Shown piece by piece: positions 22,441 through 32,486 of a stretch of DNA of 64,000 nucleotides. The DNA is from Apodemus sylvaticus (lineage: Eukaryota; Chordata; Mammalia; Rodentia; Muridae), in the NCBI RefSeq assembly GCF_947179515.1, contig NC_067481.1, forward strand, positions 42,838,900 to 42,902,899, in the 5' to 3' direction. Within the stretch, counting starts at the first letter, position 1. Each line of letters opens with the position of its first letter. Position numbers and translations under genes: made by a program. The notes below the pieces were generated by a model. The model was not told the DNA's origin and searched no databases. It saw only the letters and a program-made list of their open reading frames with translations.

Positions 22441-23680
22441 CTCCATCTCTGGAAACAAATGTTGCCCAGCCCCCTCTCCCCCACAATATTCCCTCCATTC
22501 CTGAAGCTCTAAAACTGGACCTCAATTCAGATTCACAGAAACCCTTCCTTCCCCTGCTTGCTCCCTTATCCGTCTCCTGAGGATCTTCACCCAGAGAGAA
22601 GGACAGGGGAAGAAGTGACGAATGGTGCAGGCCAAGCCCTGACCTACCAGTGCAGTATATCCTGCAAAAATTGGGGCCATTTGGGGCGAGAGTCTTGCAC
22701 CACTTCCGGCTGCTGATCTGGAAGATGCCATTGTTGGTGCTTCCGTCAGCCTCGTGATCCACAGCGTCCGTGTTGAAGCCACTTGTGTAGTAAGCGAGGC
22801 AAATCCCTACAAGGGACAGGCACAGGCTCTGAGATCAGATGGTTGAGCTACCACAGACCGAAGTGCTCACAATCAATTCCTACACATTGGCTCCCTCTGT
22901 TCCACAAAGACAAAAGATGTCCTCCCATCTACTTTGCTGATGGCTCAATCTAGCTAGAGTCAGAGGTCAAAGTGACTTCCCCAAGGTTAGATACGGCTAC
23001 CTCAAAGCAAAAGTCAGGATTGCACCTCAGCCTTCCTGACTCAAGCTGTCAATCTTCCCTCTCTCTCTTTGTTCAGTATATTGAAGGGCTTGCTGCATTT
23101 GTTGACTAAATGTACAAGAGCTTACTGTTTAAAGGCAAGATTAGGAAGACACGGGTGGGCTCTACAAAGGAGGCCAGGACTAGAGACAAAATGAATCCAG
23201 ATGTGACTGTACTTTACAAGCTCCTGAAACTGCCACTAGTTTGTAACATTTGTCCTGTTTGCCACCTAACTTTTGGCAGACCTATTTAATCTTCATGGCT
23301 AAGATAGAGTGTAACCTACTAAGCAGTAGGTTCCTTTGACTTCCTGGCTACCAGCAGGGATGGTTCTAATCTGGCTGCCTCTTGCCTACCTAGTATGTGG
23401 TTAACTCAGGAGTGGGTGCTGTCCACCTGGTCCACCTTGGATTAAGAGGAAAGACAGGGGTTAAGTGGAGGGGATGGGGAGAAGGGTTCTCACAGTCGGC
23501 CAGGTTATATCCCCGGTAGCCATTCAGACCGAAGTCATGCAGCTCTTTGGCCAGCTCACAGCGACTGAAGACCTTGGCCTTGCTGGAGGCAAGCAGGCAG
23601 CTGAGCAGATAGGCCAGGGCCAGCCAAGTGATCCCAGGCGGGCACAGCTGTCTTCTGGGAGCCTGTCTCCTAGCTTCCAT
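19696..23680 (-). CDS. Spaca3: Spaca3, sperm acrosomal lysozyme-like protein (complete, four exons)
   Basis: Joining 23680-23494, 22806-22648, 22312-22234 and 19762-19696 on the minus strand gives a 163-residue protein of the c-type lysozyme family, recognised as SPACA3 (SLLP1/LYZL3). It is an acrosomal protein retained on the equatorial segment and implicated in sperm-egg binding. Residues about 16-35 (GITWLALAYLLSCLLASSKA) form the signal sequence, and the lysozyme domain starts at K36 (KVFSRCEL). All eight lysozyme cysteines are present: 41, 65, 99, 110, 114, 128, 149, 161. The catalytic Glu35 position is Thr70 (YYTSGFNT) and the Asp52 position is Asn87 (GSTNNGIF), so the fold is kept but muramidase activity should be absent. 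All junctions are GT-AG with consistent phases, and the exon layout is the four-exon c-type lysozyme pattern. The gene is convergent with Asic2. Confidence 0.97.
19820..19937 (+). mobile_element. partial B1 SINE in Spaca3 intron 3
   Basis: Agaggcagaaggaagtagat, tttaaggccagcctggacta, aggactacacagagaaatcc, tgtctcgacaaa. The right two thirds of a B1. It begins about 58 bp upstream of exon 4 on the coding strand, antisense to Spaca3. Confidence 0.8.
20410..20530 (-). mobile_element. MIR SINE, antisense
   Basis: Ggatattatctcccctatat, aacttatccacttgtccaag and gctacagtacacagca follow the reverse-complement MIR order. Confidence 0.5.
20582..20618 (+). repeat. (TG)n microsatellite in Spaca3 intron 3
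   Basis: About 18 TG units. Confidence 0.97.
20683..20830 (-). mobile_element. 7SL-related (B1/PB1-like) SINE, antisense
   Basis: Tgttttttgagacggtctct, then ctgtctctgctttcctagtg and ctggggttacc. Old and diverged. Confidence 0.55.
21106..21140 (+). repeat. 15-bp tandem duplication
   Basis: CTCAGCTGTCTGCAG occurs twice perfectly (21106-21120, 21121-21135), plus a partial third CTCAG. Confidence 0.95.
21140..22230. other. Spaca3 intron 3, remaining sequence
   Basis: No exon or assignable repeat seen. Confidence 0.5.
22234..22312 (-). CDS. Spaca3: Spaca3 exon 3 (residues 116-142)
   Basis: The acceptor is cccactccag and the donor gtgagt; 79 nt, as is usual for lysozyme exon 3. It reads (D)LLSNNLKDSIVCAMKIVQEP and QGLGY(W), with C128 in the CAMKIV helix. 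A (TG)n(AG)n tract begins 48 nt upstream of the acceptor on the coding strand. Confidence 0.96.
22361..22438 (+). repeat. (CT)22(CA)17 compound microsatellite in Spaca3 intron 2
   Basis: Pure CT then CA. It lies 48 nt from the exon 3 acceptor and reads (TG)n(AG)n on the transcribed strand. Confidence 0.98.
22648..22806 (-). CDS. Spaca3: Spaca3 exon 2 (residues 63-115, active-site region)
   Basis: The acceptor is cccttgtag and the donor gtaggt; 159 nt. It encodes ICLAYYTSGFNTDAVDHEAD, then GSTNNGIFQISSRKWC and the ITHLCS-type Cys region (C110, C114). It carries both replaced catalytic positions and the conserved GIFQI substrate-cleft strand. Confidence 0.96.
22960..23052 (-). mobile_element. 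MIR SINE fragment in Spaca3 intron 1, antisense
   Basis: Gtgacttccccaaggttaga, then aaaagtcaggattgcacctc. Reverse-complement MIR core. Confidence 0.55.
23494..23680 (-). CDS. Spaca3: Spaca3 exon 1 (residues 1-62 plus one base)
   Basis: The start is the ATG at 23680-23678 (MEARRQAPRRQLCPPG), giving a short basic N-terminus before the hydrophobic signal segment. The open frame continues 16 codons upstream, but that extension begins with GTG and contains no ATG. Context is CAC before the ATG and G after it. The donor after GAC-T is GTGAGA, splitting the Trp63 codon. Confidence 0.94.
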
Positions 23681-23787
23681 GTGATGGCACCGGTAGAAGG
23701 ATGAACTGTAGGATGGTAGACAGTTCACCAGCCCTGGCCAAGGGTCCAGACAGCTGCCCCTTGGAAGAAGGAGGAAGGATGGGTTGA

Positions 23788-24471
23788 GTGCACACTGGGA
23801 AAGAAGTGAAAGAGTGGACAGAAGACCAGGTTCCCTCCCTGACGGGATACCAGATATGTTCCTGGGACCTTGGACAAGGCTCCTGGAGAACCACTCATGG
23901 GGTCTCCCTTCCAGCCTTCAGCTTCCATCTGCCAGCCTTAGTTGAATCAGGGATGCAGTTATCATGGAGCCCTCTCAGGTGGGAGGGCACTGCTCCCACA
24001 CTTAGATCCGGAGCTGAAGCCTCCATCTTTGCCATCCCGCCTATATCCTCACCTTGCAAAAATCTCCCTAAAATCCACCCATCTTGCCCGCTCTACTCTG
24101 TCATTCAGCTCTGTGGACAGATCCCTGTGGCATGGGGACATCGACCCCTGATGACCTTTAGCTTCCTGGTTCCTTCACCTCCTCAGGCCGCTGGCCTTCA
24201 ACTGCACTGCCTTTGCCACTTCATGACCTGGCCGATTCCCGTCTTGGCATCAGTTCATACTTTCCTACTCTGCAGCCTGCCGCTCAAATCTCTCCCTGGC
24301 CGATACCATCAAACACATCTACCCCTGACTTTCACAAACTTTGCCCACCAATCTCCTCTCCCCCATCATAAACTCAAAACACACAACACTCACGTAATCT
24401 CCAAAATGACTGTCCTTTATACAGTCTTAAAATGGCATGGGTTGGGGCTGAAGAGATGGCCTAGCAGTTAA
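23788..24471 (+). other. 227-codon open frame divergent from Spaca3, doubtful
   Basis: The longest ATG-initiated open frame in the window. It starts 107 bp from the Spaca3 start codon and reads away from it. The product has no domain I recognise, ordinary composition rich in Ser, Leu and Pro, and a C-terminus that runs into a B3 SINE at 24443. Chance is the likeliest explanation; a divergent testis transcript is the alternative. Confidence 0.15.
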
Positions 24472-24655
24472 GAGCATGCAGTGCTCTTGCAGAGAACCTA
24501 AATTTGGTTCTCAGCATCCATATCGAGAAACTCACCATCATTTGTAACCCCGGCTCCAGGGTATCTGATGCTCTCCACAGGCTTCCACAGGCACCAGAAC
24601 TCATGTACACATAGACATGCAAATACCCATAATATAAAATGTTTATATCTTAGAA
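24443..24655 (+). mobile_element. B3 SINE
   Basis: Ggggctgaagagatggccta, gttaagagcatgcagtgctc, ccggctccagggtatctgat, gcaccagaactcatgtacac. tRNA-derived B3 order, with an AT-rich tail. Confidence 0.85.
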
Positions 24656-24889
24656 AAAATAAAGGTGAGGAGAGGAGAGATAGAGAGACAGAGAGAGACA
24701 GAGAATAGTAGAGGTGAAAGGGGACGATCAATACAAACCGAGCATGTACAAAAAGAAAATGACAGAAAGAAACCTGCTCCTTTGCAGGCTCATACTCTGT
24801 TCATTACAAAACTAAAGAAGAACATGGGTAGTCTGTTTTCCAGCCTCCTACCCTAAGTGTGGAGGGTGACTAAGGCATAGCATTGCACA

Positions 24890-25060
24890 TGGGTTTGACA
24901 TCCACCTCTGCTCCTTCCTATATCTTAGGTGTAAGACAGTCTCCATGTCTCTTTTCTTCATGTATAAAATGACCTGGAATTAATAGTACTTGTCTCAGAA
25001 GATGGTTGAAAGAATAAAAGAGAAAATGAGTGGAAAGCTATTGGCTCTTTGCATTAAAGG
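24890..25060 (+). mobile_element. MIR SINE
   Basis: Tctcttttcttcatgtataa, aatgacctggaattaatagt, acttgtctcagaagatgg. MIR core in order. Confidence 0.55.
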
Positions 25061-25064
25061 CAGA

Positions 25065-25960
25065 CTTGCCATTGTTTCTTTGGTAAACTAGCTTGTCTTT
25101 GATCGTCTTTCTCTTGGCTCCATCAACAGGGCTTCAGAACCCTCCTTGCTCCTCTTGAGAAGCCTGCTTCTTAGTTCTCAAATGACCTCACCCCTTATTC
25201 TACCGAGACAAGCAGATTTCCTTTCCTCTTCCTGCCTCAGCCCCATCCCACCTCCACACTCTATCACCAGTCCTCTGGAGCAAGGGCAGGGTCAGTGTGC
25301 AGCTTCTGCCATTAGTGGTGCCCTCTTGCTTTATTCCCAGCTTCCTTTCTCCATCCCAGGATATGACCTTCAAGCCTGGAACAACTTGCCCTCAAAAGCA
25401 AGAGGAATTCCCTCCCTCCCCCACTACATCATCATTCCTGGCCAGTATTAAAACATAGGACTGCCTGGCTCACATTCCTGGGGAAATGCTTATTTCTAGA
25501 TAAACCCCCAATCTTCGTGAATATTCCCTACCTACAGAATTCTAAGTGGTTTCTGGAGATGTTGGCCTGTTCCATCCAGGTTGTTTTTCTTTACACGCCC
25601 CTCTGAGCCACTGGCTTTCCATGTGACAGGCTTCCCAACCCGGATTCAGTAACATATCCATCCACCTCATCCCTCTTTCCTCTGAGCTCAATTCCTCGTC
25701 CCTTCCCAGCCATGCTGCCTGGCACATCTTCTCTCTCAGCATCCATGAACCTCATCTCTGTCTGCTCCTTCTCTCTCCATGCAAACGCTCAGGCTTAGAA
25801 CCCCTGCTTCTAGAATATCTTCTTTTGTTTCTTATCCTTGCCTGTTCCAATCTCTCTCCCTTCTGATTTTCTTTCTCATCCAAATTTCTGAGCGGAAAAT
25901 CACCACTGCCTCCCTGTTACTTTATCTTGTCTTCTTTCCTTTTTGTTTTTTCTTTTCATT
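25065..25960. other. C/T-rich intergenic sequence
   Basis: Pyrimidine-biased on the + strand, possibly very old L2-like material (ctccttctctctccatgcaa). No gene supported. Confidence 0.4.
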
Positions 25961-25967
25961 TCTCTTT

Positions 25968-26176
25968 CCTAGTTTTGGAGATCAAATCCAAGGTCTTTTA
26001 CCGGCTGAGGAAGAGCTCCACCACTGTCCTACACCACTGGTCCCCTGGTCCCCATATCCATTTTATTTTGAGACAAGATCTCACCAACTGGCCAAGCTGA
26101 CTTTCGACTTAGAATCTTCCAGCCTTGGCCTCATGAGTTTCTGTGATTACAGGTGTTCACCACTATACCTGGCTCT
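25968..26176 (-). mobile_element. B4-type SINE (ID plus B1), antisense
   Basis: B1-like antisense part (ttttgagacaagatctcacc to gtgattacaggtgttcacca) adjoins an ID-like antisense part (ggctgaggaagagctccacc). Confidence 0.6.
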
Positions 26177-26179
26177 CCT

Positions 26180-27035
26180 TTGTTTGCTAATCTGGAGTCA
26201 CAAGGTTTCCCCACCACCCACCTGAGACTTCTGCTGACGCACCTCACAGGACCCCTCAGGGACATTTCTCCTGCCAGCCAATCGTGTCCCTGTTGAAATC
26301 AGGGCTTTGCTGGATCCCATAGTGCCGCCTTCATCCAGGAGCCTCCCTCTCTATTTCTCCTGCACTGAATAACCCAGTTCCAACCAAATCTGAAATGTTG
26401 AGACGTTTTCCAGGTTCTACCTTGAACCCTCTTCTCTTCCACATCAGGAAGGCCTAGGATGTCCCTGCTGTTAACAGCAATTGCAGGGTAATGGCCTCCT
26501 ATTGCATCTTTCCCAAGAACTGAAAAGGAGTTGAGCCCTGGACACTTCTTGGCAATACCTATCGCACAGTCACCTCAAATTAAATTCATCTAAGAGATAA
26601 GGTTCCCACCAAACTCTGCCCTTCTTGGTTCTGGCTCCCCCCCCCCACACACACACACATACACACACATCACAGAGCACCTGCTTGCTCAAATATAATA
26701 GAAATGTGGATGTTGCCCCTTGCTTCTCCAGATCACACCTTCATCTGCCCAGAGCAATTCATGTCAAGGTCTGGTTGATCCTTCCCTCCAAGAGCACGAT
26801 CTTTCCTTAAGTTCAAACCACCACCCCGCCTTCCCTTAGGTTTCCTTATGTCTAGTCTTGACCTCTTCCAAATTCTCCTACCCGTATCACATGCTCCAGA
26901 ATGAATTGCAATGCAAAACCTGGTCATGCACTCTCCAACAGCTCCCCCTTCATTGCTCTCAACCACGGTCCAGAGGCCCCTTGACGACCCAGTAATGCCA
27001 ACTTGACCCTCACTCACACCTTCGGTTCTTGTGAC
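26180..27035. other. intergenic sequence, nothing recognised
   Basis: Contains a short CA run at 26645-26670. No exon or assignable element. Confidence 0.4.
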
Positions 27036-27039
27036 ACTA

Positions 27040-27355
27040 CATTGGTCACTCTTTTGGAGATGCCTGCTGTTTAGCAATTTAGCTTTCTTTGCCTCTGCAC
27101 AGATAGCTCCTACTGATGCCTCAAGGATGAATCACATCCAAGGTAAGTCCCCAGTGAGGCTTTCCCGGCAGGCAGGGACCATCTCCCCAGACAGGTAGAG
27201 TAACTTGATCTTCTTACTGGATTATAGTATCAGCCCACTGCCCCCTGCCAACGTGACTTTCCACAGAACAGTGGCCTGGTCCTATTTATCTTCATATCTT
27301 GAAAGGCAGATTGAGCTGCTGGTGTAGAGAGGTTGTTCAATGGATACTTCTTAAA
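27040..27355 (+). mobile_element. L2 LINE 3' end
   Basis: Ordered ancient L2 landmarks: ctcctactgatgcctcaagg, ccccagtgaggctttcccgg, ggcagggaccatctcc, cctatttatcttcatatctt, and gttcaatggatactt in place of 'ctcaataaat'. Confidence 0.6.
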
Positions 27356-27469
27356 CTCAAGTACACTGAAGTCATGGCCACAGAGTGTGAGCCCTTCTCA
27401 AAGTATAAGAAGGGAGATAATTATTACCTTTTCTGAGTCCTTCAACGCTGTAGGAGTAGGCGCTTTGTA

Positions 27470-27562
27470 ACTATTTTCTAACTTAATCTCATCTAATCCT
27501 CTTAACCATTCAAAGAGCTTGGATTAATATACTCAATGTATAGATGAGGAAACCAAGTTCAC
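27470..27562 (-). mobile_element. MIR SINE, antisense
   Basis: Tctaatcctcttaaccattc, then tatagatgaggaaaccaag, the antisense MIR signature. Confidence 0.65.
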
Positions 27563-27564
27563 TG

Positions 27565-28190
27565 CTACCCAGTGAGTGTTTGTGATATTATGGTATTTTT
27601 CAGAGTAAAGCGACTTCAAGATAACTTTATCCGGAGCAGTTCACAGCAGGTCTGAAGGTTTAAGGAAATGGATCTGGTGGTAACTCAGAGACCAGAAACC
27701 TGCCAGCAAATACTCTTACTCATATTTATTCTCTCTGTCCCCCTCCCTCTTCCCTCTTCTCTTTCCCTCTCCCTCCCTCTCCACCCCCAGTCTCTCTCCT
27801 GTCTCTGTCCTAGAACAGGATCCACCCCTCCCTCTATCTCTGATTACCACTTTGCTATTCCCAAGCCCCTCTAGCTAACACCACCAGGACTCAGAGAGAC
27901 GATCAGAAGTCCTCCCTACCAGAGCTGAAACGGTGTTGACAATGACAGTGGTGGCCGTGGCTCCAAGTCCTGATTCAGCTCAGGACACCCTTTGCAATCG
28001 TGCCAGCGTCCCAGCACGAGGCATTGAGAGAACGAGGGAGAAATCAGACTCCAGATCTACCTAAGCCCTTCTAGAACTCCCTGGTTCTGTGAGCTCATCT
28101 TCTAGAACTTGCTTTCACTCATAGAACTCGGTGAAATCACCTGTGCCCTTCGGTTACAAAGGTGCAGGAGCATTTAGAGGCATCTATTTC
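27565..28190. other. intergenic sequence with a CT-rich block
   Basis: C/T-rich at 27730-27800. Otherwise nothing recognised. Confidence 0.4.
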
Positions 28191-28196
28191 TCTGTT

Positions 28197-28347
28197 TTGT
28201 TTTGTTTTTCAGATAAAGTCTTATTTAGTTCAGTCTGACCTCAAATCACTATCTAGCCAAGGATGACTTTGGACTTCTGATCTTCTTCCCCCTACCTCCC
28301 AAGTGATCAATTACAGGAATGTGCCACCATGCCAGATTTATGCCATG
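28197..28347 (-). mobile_element. B1-like SINE, antisense, diverged
   Basis: Tttttcagataaagtcttat, then cctacctcccaagtgatcaa and ttacaggaatgtgccaccat. Confidence 0.6.
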
Positions 28348-28454
28348 CTCGGGTAAGAAACTCAGAACTTCAGGCATAGTAGATAAACACTATATTCTAT
28401 GCTCTAACACTCCAGTCCATGCCAGGGGTATCCAATCACAGCCCTTCCTGGCAA

Positions 28455-28456
<2 letters not shown>

Positions 28457-28520
<64 letters not shown>

Positions 28521-28770
28521 ACCACACATACATACCACATCATACACTATACACACACCACAACACAACATACATATTACATCACACACACCAGACACAC
28601 ACATACCACATACACACCACAACACACACACCAGACACACACATACATACCACATCACACACTACACACACTCACGTAAACTTGTCACATACACATCCAT
28701 CTAACACACCCACATGCATTCACACACACACCACACTATACACACACACCTTACACCCCCCCCACACACA
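28457..28770 (+). repeat. (TC)n(CA)n followed by long CA-rich tract
   Basis: TC to 28496, pure CA to 28522, then about 250 bp of ACCACA/ACATAC variants. The 165-codon frame through it is repeat-encoded. Confidence 0.97.
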
Positions 28771-28779
28771 AACCACAGT

Positions 28780-29345
28780 ACTTCAAAGGATGATTCTGCC
28801 CTCCCAACAGACATAGCTTCCCAGATACAACTATATGAACCCACTGTTTCCTGACAGCTCATCTTACCTACTTAATTCTCCTTTAAAAAAAGTCTTCCTT
28901 AATGTTGAGCCACAGATCACCTCCCTCCTCTGTCTAGATGACAACTGCTCAGTATACATAGATCCAGGTCCAAAGTTACACTTAGCCTGAGAGTAGAGAA
29001 GAGAAAGGGACAGCTTATGACACCCATGTGCCTCATGCAGCACCTGCCTGCAGGGCATCAGCTAACCCTGCTCTGTAGCTCAGAGCCGCAGTCCTGAGCT
29101 CCCACAGGGGCAACAGTGCTTACCAGACAAAAGAGTTTAAGCCTTCTCTTTCCTCAGTTCCCAAGTGGAGGTGCTAATCCCTGCCTTACATGCAATGTAT
29201 TACATGAAATTTTGGCTCAGTAGATCTTAGCAATCATTATGAAAACACAAGTGTTTAGCTGTACCAAGTTTACCTCATCTTCCTAGCCCAACCCAGACTA
29301 ACCTTGTTATCACTGAACTTGCCCCCACCACCATCACCATCATGT
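28780..29345. other. intergenic sequence, nothing recognised
   Basis: No gene or assignable repeat seen. Confidence 0.4.
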
Positions 29346-29351
29346 TTCTTT

Positions 29352-29572
29352 CTTTCTTTTTTTTAAATTTACGGGTGTGGGTATTTGGCCTGCATATATG
29401 TCTGTACCCCACATTTGTGAAGTACTCACAAAGGCCAGAAAATGTTGGATCTCCTGGAACTGGAGTTCCAGACAATGTGGGGGTGCCATGTCAGTGCTGG
29501 GAATGGAACCCTGGTCCTCTGGGTAGAGGAGCAGCCAGTGATCTCACCACTGAGCCATTTCCCCAGCTCCAC
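29352..29572 (-). mobile_element. B3/B2-class SINE, antisense
   Basis: Ggtatttggcctgcatatat, cctggaactggagttccaga, gaaccctggtcctctgggta and ccactgagccatttccccag: reverse complement of the tRNA-derived SINE. Confidence 0.8.
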
Positions 29573-29699
29573 CAATGTTTTATTTTGTTTTTATAAATTA
29601 TAATAATAAATGACTGATAGATGCATAGATACATATACAGATATATATATACATATACATATATATATATAATAGCTAAGTAGAAATGACAACTTAATC

Positions 29700-29880
29700 T
29701 TAATTTTTAAATACTTTTTGTTTTTTGGAGGCAACATACAATTACGTCATTTTCCTCTTACCTTTCCTCCCTCCCCTCCCCCATGTCGCTTCCTTTTGCC
29801 CTCTCTCAAATTCATGGCCACTGTTTATATTATGGGCCTAGATATATAAATACAACCTTCTCAGTCCACAAGTCAAGGTT
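29700..29880 (-). mobile_element. L1 (Lx-type) fragment, antisense
   Basis: Cctccctcccctcccccatg, ctctctcaaattcatggcca and acaaccttctcagtccacaa follow rodent L1 antisense text. Confidence 0.5.
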
Positions 29881-30345
29881 TTAAAAGGCCATGAGAATAC
29901 TTAAAGTAGGAAATCTGTCCCCTCATGATTGTAAATACATAATACATTACCAGCATCGCTGTAGAGTACAGACTTACACAGTCAACCGCTAGAACTGTTG
30001 GTCTTCCTTGACTGAATCTTAGTTCCCGTTAACTGGTAACTCCCAATCTGCCCCTCCCTCAGGCCTGTTCCATTTTTGGACTCTATGAATCTGATTCTTC
30101 TAAGTGCTTCGCACATGTGGACTGGCTTATCTCCATTAACATAGTATCCTCCAGGCATGTCACTGTGTGTTCTCAGTTTTCTGCATCATCAATGTTTGTT
30201 GTGGTTGATAAATCTCAACCTGATATGTAAGAGGCTTCACTGTGCTTTTTATATTTCACTTCCCTGCTAACTAGTGACAATGAGCTTTTATTTTTTCAGA
30301 GAGTTGTTCGGAGAAATGTCTAAATGGACAAGTACTTTTTAAATA
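29880..30345 (-). mobile_element. ancient L1M fragment, antisense
   Basis: Atgaatctgattcttctaag, gtggactggcttatctccat, taacatagtatcctccaggc and ctaactagtgacaatgagct match the antisense mammalian L1M 3' end in order. Confidence 0.65.
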
Positions 30346-30432
30346 CTCACCAGGTGATTCCACGAGGCATCCGAGCTTGAACGCTTATTCAGCAGAAAGA
30401 GCTCAGAACTTAAGTCCAAAAGCCTAGAACCT

Positions 30433-30600
30433 AGGGCTGGGGAAATGGTTCAATGGTTTAAAATGCATGTCCACAAGCTTAAGGCTCGGAGTTCAAATTC
30501 CCAGAACTCACATTAAAGCGGGCATGTAACACAGGCGTCTATGACCCAGCGCAGGCACTGACTTCTATAACCCTGCACTCCTACAGATTCATGGGAAATA
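30433..30600 (+). mobile_element. B3/B2-class SINE
   Basis: Agggctggggaaatggttca, then cggagttcaaattcccagaa. Diverged, with a CA-rich downstream region. Confidence 0.65.
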
Positions 30601-30706
30601 GAACCAGAGAATTCCCGCCTACTCAAAGGCCACCTAACTTGCTGCATATGGTGGGAATCAGCAAAGAGATCCTGTCTGAAAGTAACCCGAGGTTGTCCTC
30701 TTACCT

Positions 30707-30784
30707 ACACACACACACACACACATGTCTCTCACACATACCACCCCTACACACACACATCACATCACATACACCACACACACA

Positions 30785-30815
<31 letters not shown>
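30707..30815 (+). repeat. (CA)n with terminal (CG)7
   Basis: CA-rich from 30707, a clean CA run 30775-30800, then alternating CG at 30801-30814. A strong Z-DNA-type sequence with an unusual CpG run for mammalian DNA. Confidence 0.97.
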
Positions 30816-31042
30816 TGAAAAAACTTTGAAAACCCAGAGCAATGGCAAATGGGTCCAAAGTCCTGCTCCTGTCCTGAGTTAGTCTTGGTTAGTCTTGACA
30901 ACTTAACCTCCGTTTCTTCATTAGGGAAGTGGAGACTACCGTGTCCGGGTCACTCTCAGCTATAACAACATACTGCATCTCCCCAAAGCTTATGTTCCTC
31001 CTCTGTAGAATGTAAATAATCATCTCTCTCCCTGCGGAATGA

Positions 31043-31079
31043 GGGGGACTGGGGTGGGGGTGGGGGGGTAGGCGGGGGG
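31043..31079 (+). repeat. G-rich tract, G-quadruplex motif
   Basis: G5-act-G4-t-G5-t-G7-taggc-G6: five G runs with loops of one to five bases, meeting the G3+N1-7 rule. Confidence 0.9.
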
Positions 31080-31084
31080 AGCAA

Positions 31085-31665
31085 AGCTGAGGCTGCGCAA
31101 AGCAGGGCCACGCCCACAAAGTTGCATGCGAGCTGGCCCCAGCACTCCTTTTATCTCCTGGCCCTTGGTGGTGATTCTGTCAGGCCGAGGTTTTTTCCCT
31201 CCAGGTTTTACTGCACCGGCTGTCCGCTTTTACTGTTCCACTGCTTCTTTTATTGAGTATTCCTTCAGCTTATTTTATTTTATGATATGTTTTGTTATTT
31301 CCCTATTGACTTTCACTTTTAAATGAGCGCGGGAAGCAACAACAGCTCAACGGATCTAGTTATGAGGGCAAACGGGGCCCACCGCAGGCTCAGTGGCTCT
31401 TTATTTCTCTGTCCCACTCTCACTCTTCCTTCCTGGTTGTGCAGCGCAAGCTCACAGCCTTGACCACAGCCTAGCCGAGATCCTCGACTAACTTCCTCCA
31501 GAGTCACGATCTCCAGAAGCCTTTTTCTCACCATACTTTCCTGTCCTCCCTGTGTACGGGATACTGACTCCTGGGTTCCACCCACAGGCCAATGACACCC
31601 AAGTCTCTGTGGATGGGACCCAAGCCGCCAGTTATTGATGCCCCTGAGTCATTTGAAAGTGCCCC
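31085..31665. other. intergenic sequence with moderate CpG content
   Basis: 31090-31220 has several CpGs (cacgcccac, gcgagc, gccgagg, caccggctgtccgc) but is too short and sparse for a clear CpG island. No exon recognised. Confidence 0.35.
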
Positions 31666-31669
31666 ACTG

Positions 31670-31830
31670 TTTTTTTTTTGGATTTGGTTTTTTCGAGACA
31701 GGGTTTCTCTGTGTAGCCCTGACTGTCCTGGAACTCACTCTGTAGAGCAGGCTGGCCTTGAACTCAGAAATCTGCCTGCCTCTGCCTCCCAGAGTGCTGG
31801 GATTACAGGCGTGCGCCACCACCGCCCAGC
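31670..31830 (-). mobile_element. B1 SINE, antisense (Mus type)
   Basis: T run, then cgagacagggtttctctgtg through gtgcgccaccaccgcccagc. Full length and little diverged. Confidence 0.95.
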
Positions 31831-32104
31831 TGCTACCACAGATCTTACAGTGTTCCACCCATGCCCTATATGGTATTGTATTATATGTCAAGGCCTGTCT
31901 GTCTATGCCCCAGGTGGCTTTTAGTCCTCCTCTCTGCACTGCTTGGGGTCACCTAGAGGTCCCTAGGCTCTTACACAGAGTCTGCTGCTAACTCAGTCCA
32001 CTCTGTCTATCTCACTCTCCCTAGCACCTTGCTTCATCACCCCACCAGGTCAGCAGATGCCTGGTGCGTCTCTCTCACATCTGCTTACCCAATGTCAAGA
32101 ACAA

Positions 32105-32280
32105 AAAAAATCAAAAACCGAAGATCAAAGCCTTAAACTTCAGGCATTTTCCTGTCTCTACCTCCAAGTTCACAGTAGCAGCTCTGGAACTACAGACACT
32201 AATCCTACACATCCAACTTTTACCTGGGGATTTGAACTCAGGACCTCATGCTTGTCCACTGAGTCATCTCTTGAGCCCCT
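32105..32280 (-). mobile_element. tRNA-derived SINE (B2/B4 class), antisense, diverged
   Basis: Ggggatttgaactcaggacc, then tccactgagtcatctcttga. Antisense Pol III promoter region of a B2-class SINE. Confidence 0.5.
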
Positions 32281-32486
32281 GGATGTGTCAATAATTTTTG
32301 AAAGTGTCTAAATACATTTCTGTTGGCTAAGGGCTAGTGTTGTCCCTGCTTACCTTCTAAGCTCCTCCTCTCACGGCAAGGTGCAGGAATCCTTCTGACT
32401 CACTGCTGAACAAAACAAGTTTTGTGGTAGACAGTCTCTCTGATTTGTTGGATATGGAATCTGCTAAGAAATATGCCTCTGAGTGG

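Noticed and set aside
23681..23728. N-terminal extension of Spaca3 exon 1 by 16 residues
   Set aside because: The upstream extension starts at GTG and contains no ATG. The ATG at 23680 gives the 163-residue length expected for the protein.
31649..31939. 96-codon antisense frame with AVVAHACNPSTLGGRGRQIS
   Set aside because: This is the familiar translation of a B1 SINE. The same applies to frames at 46107-46433, 51016-51258 and 34515-34769.
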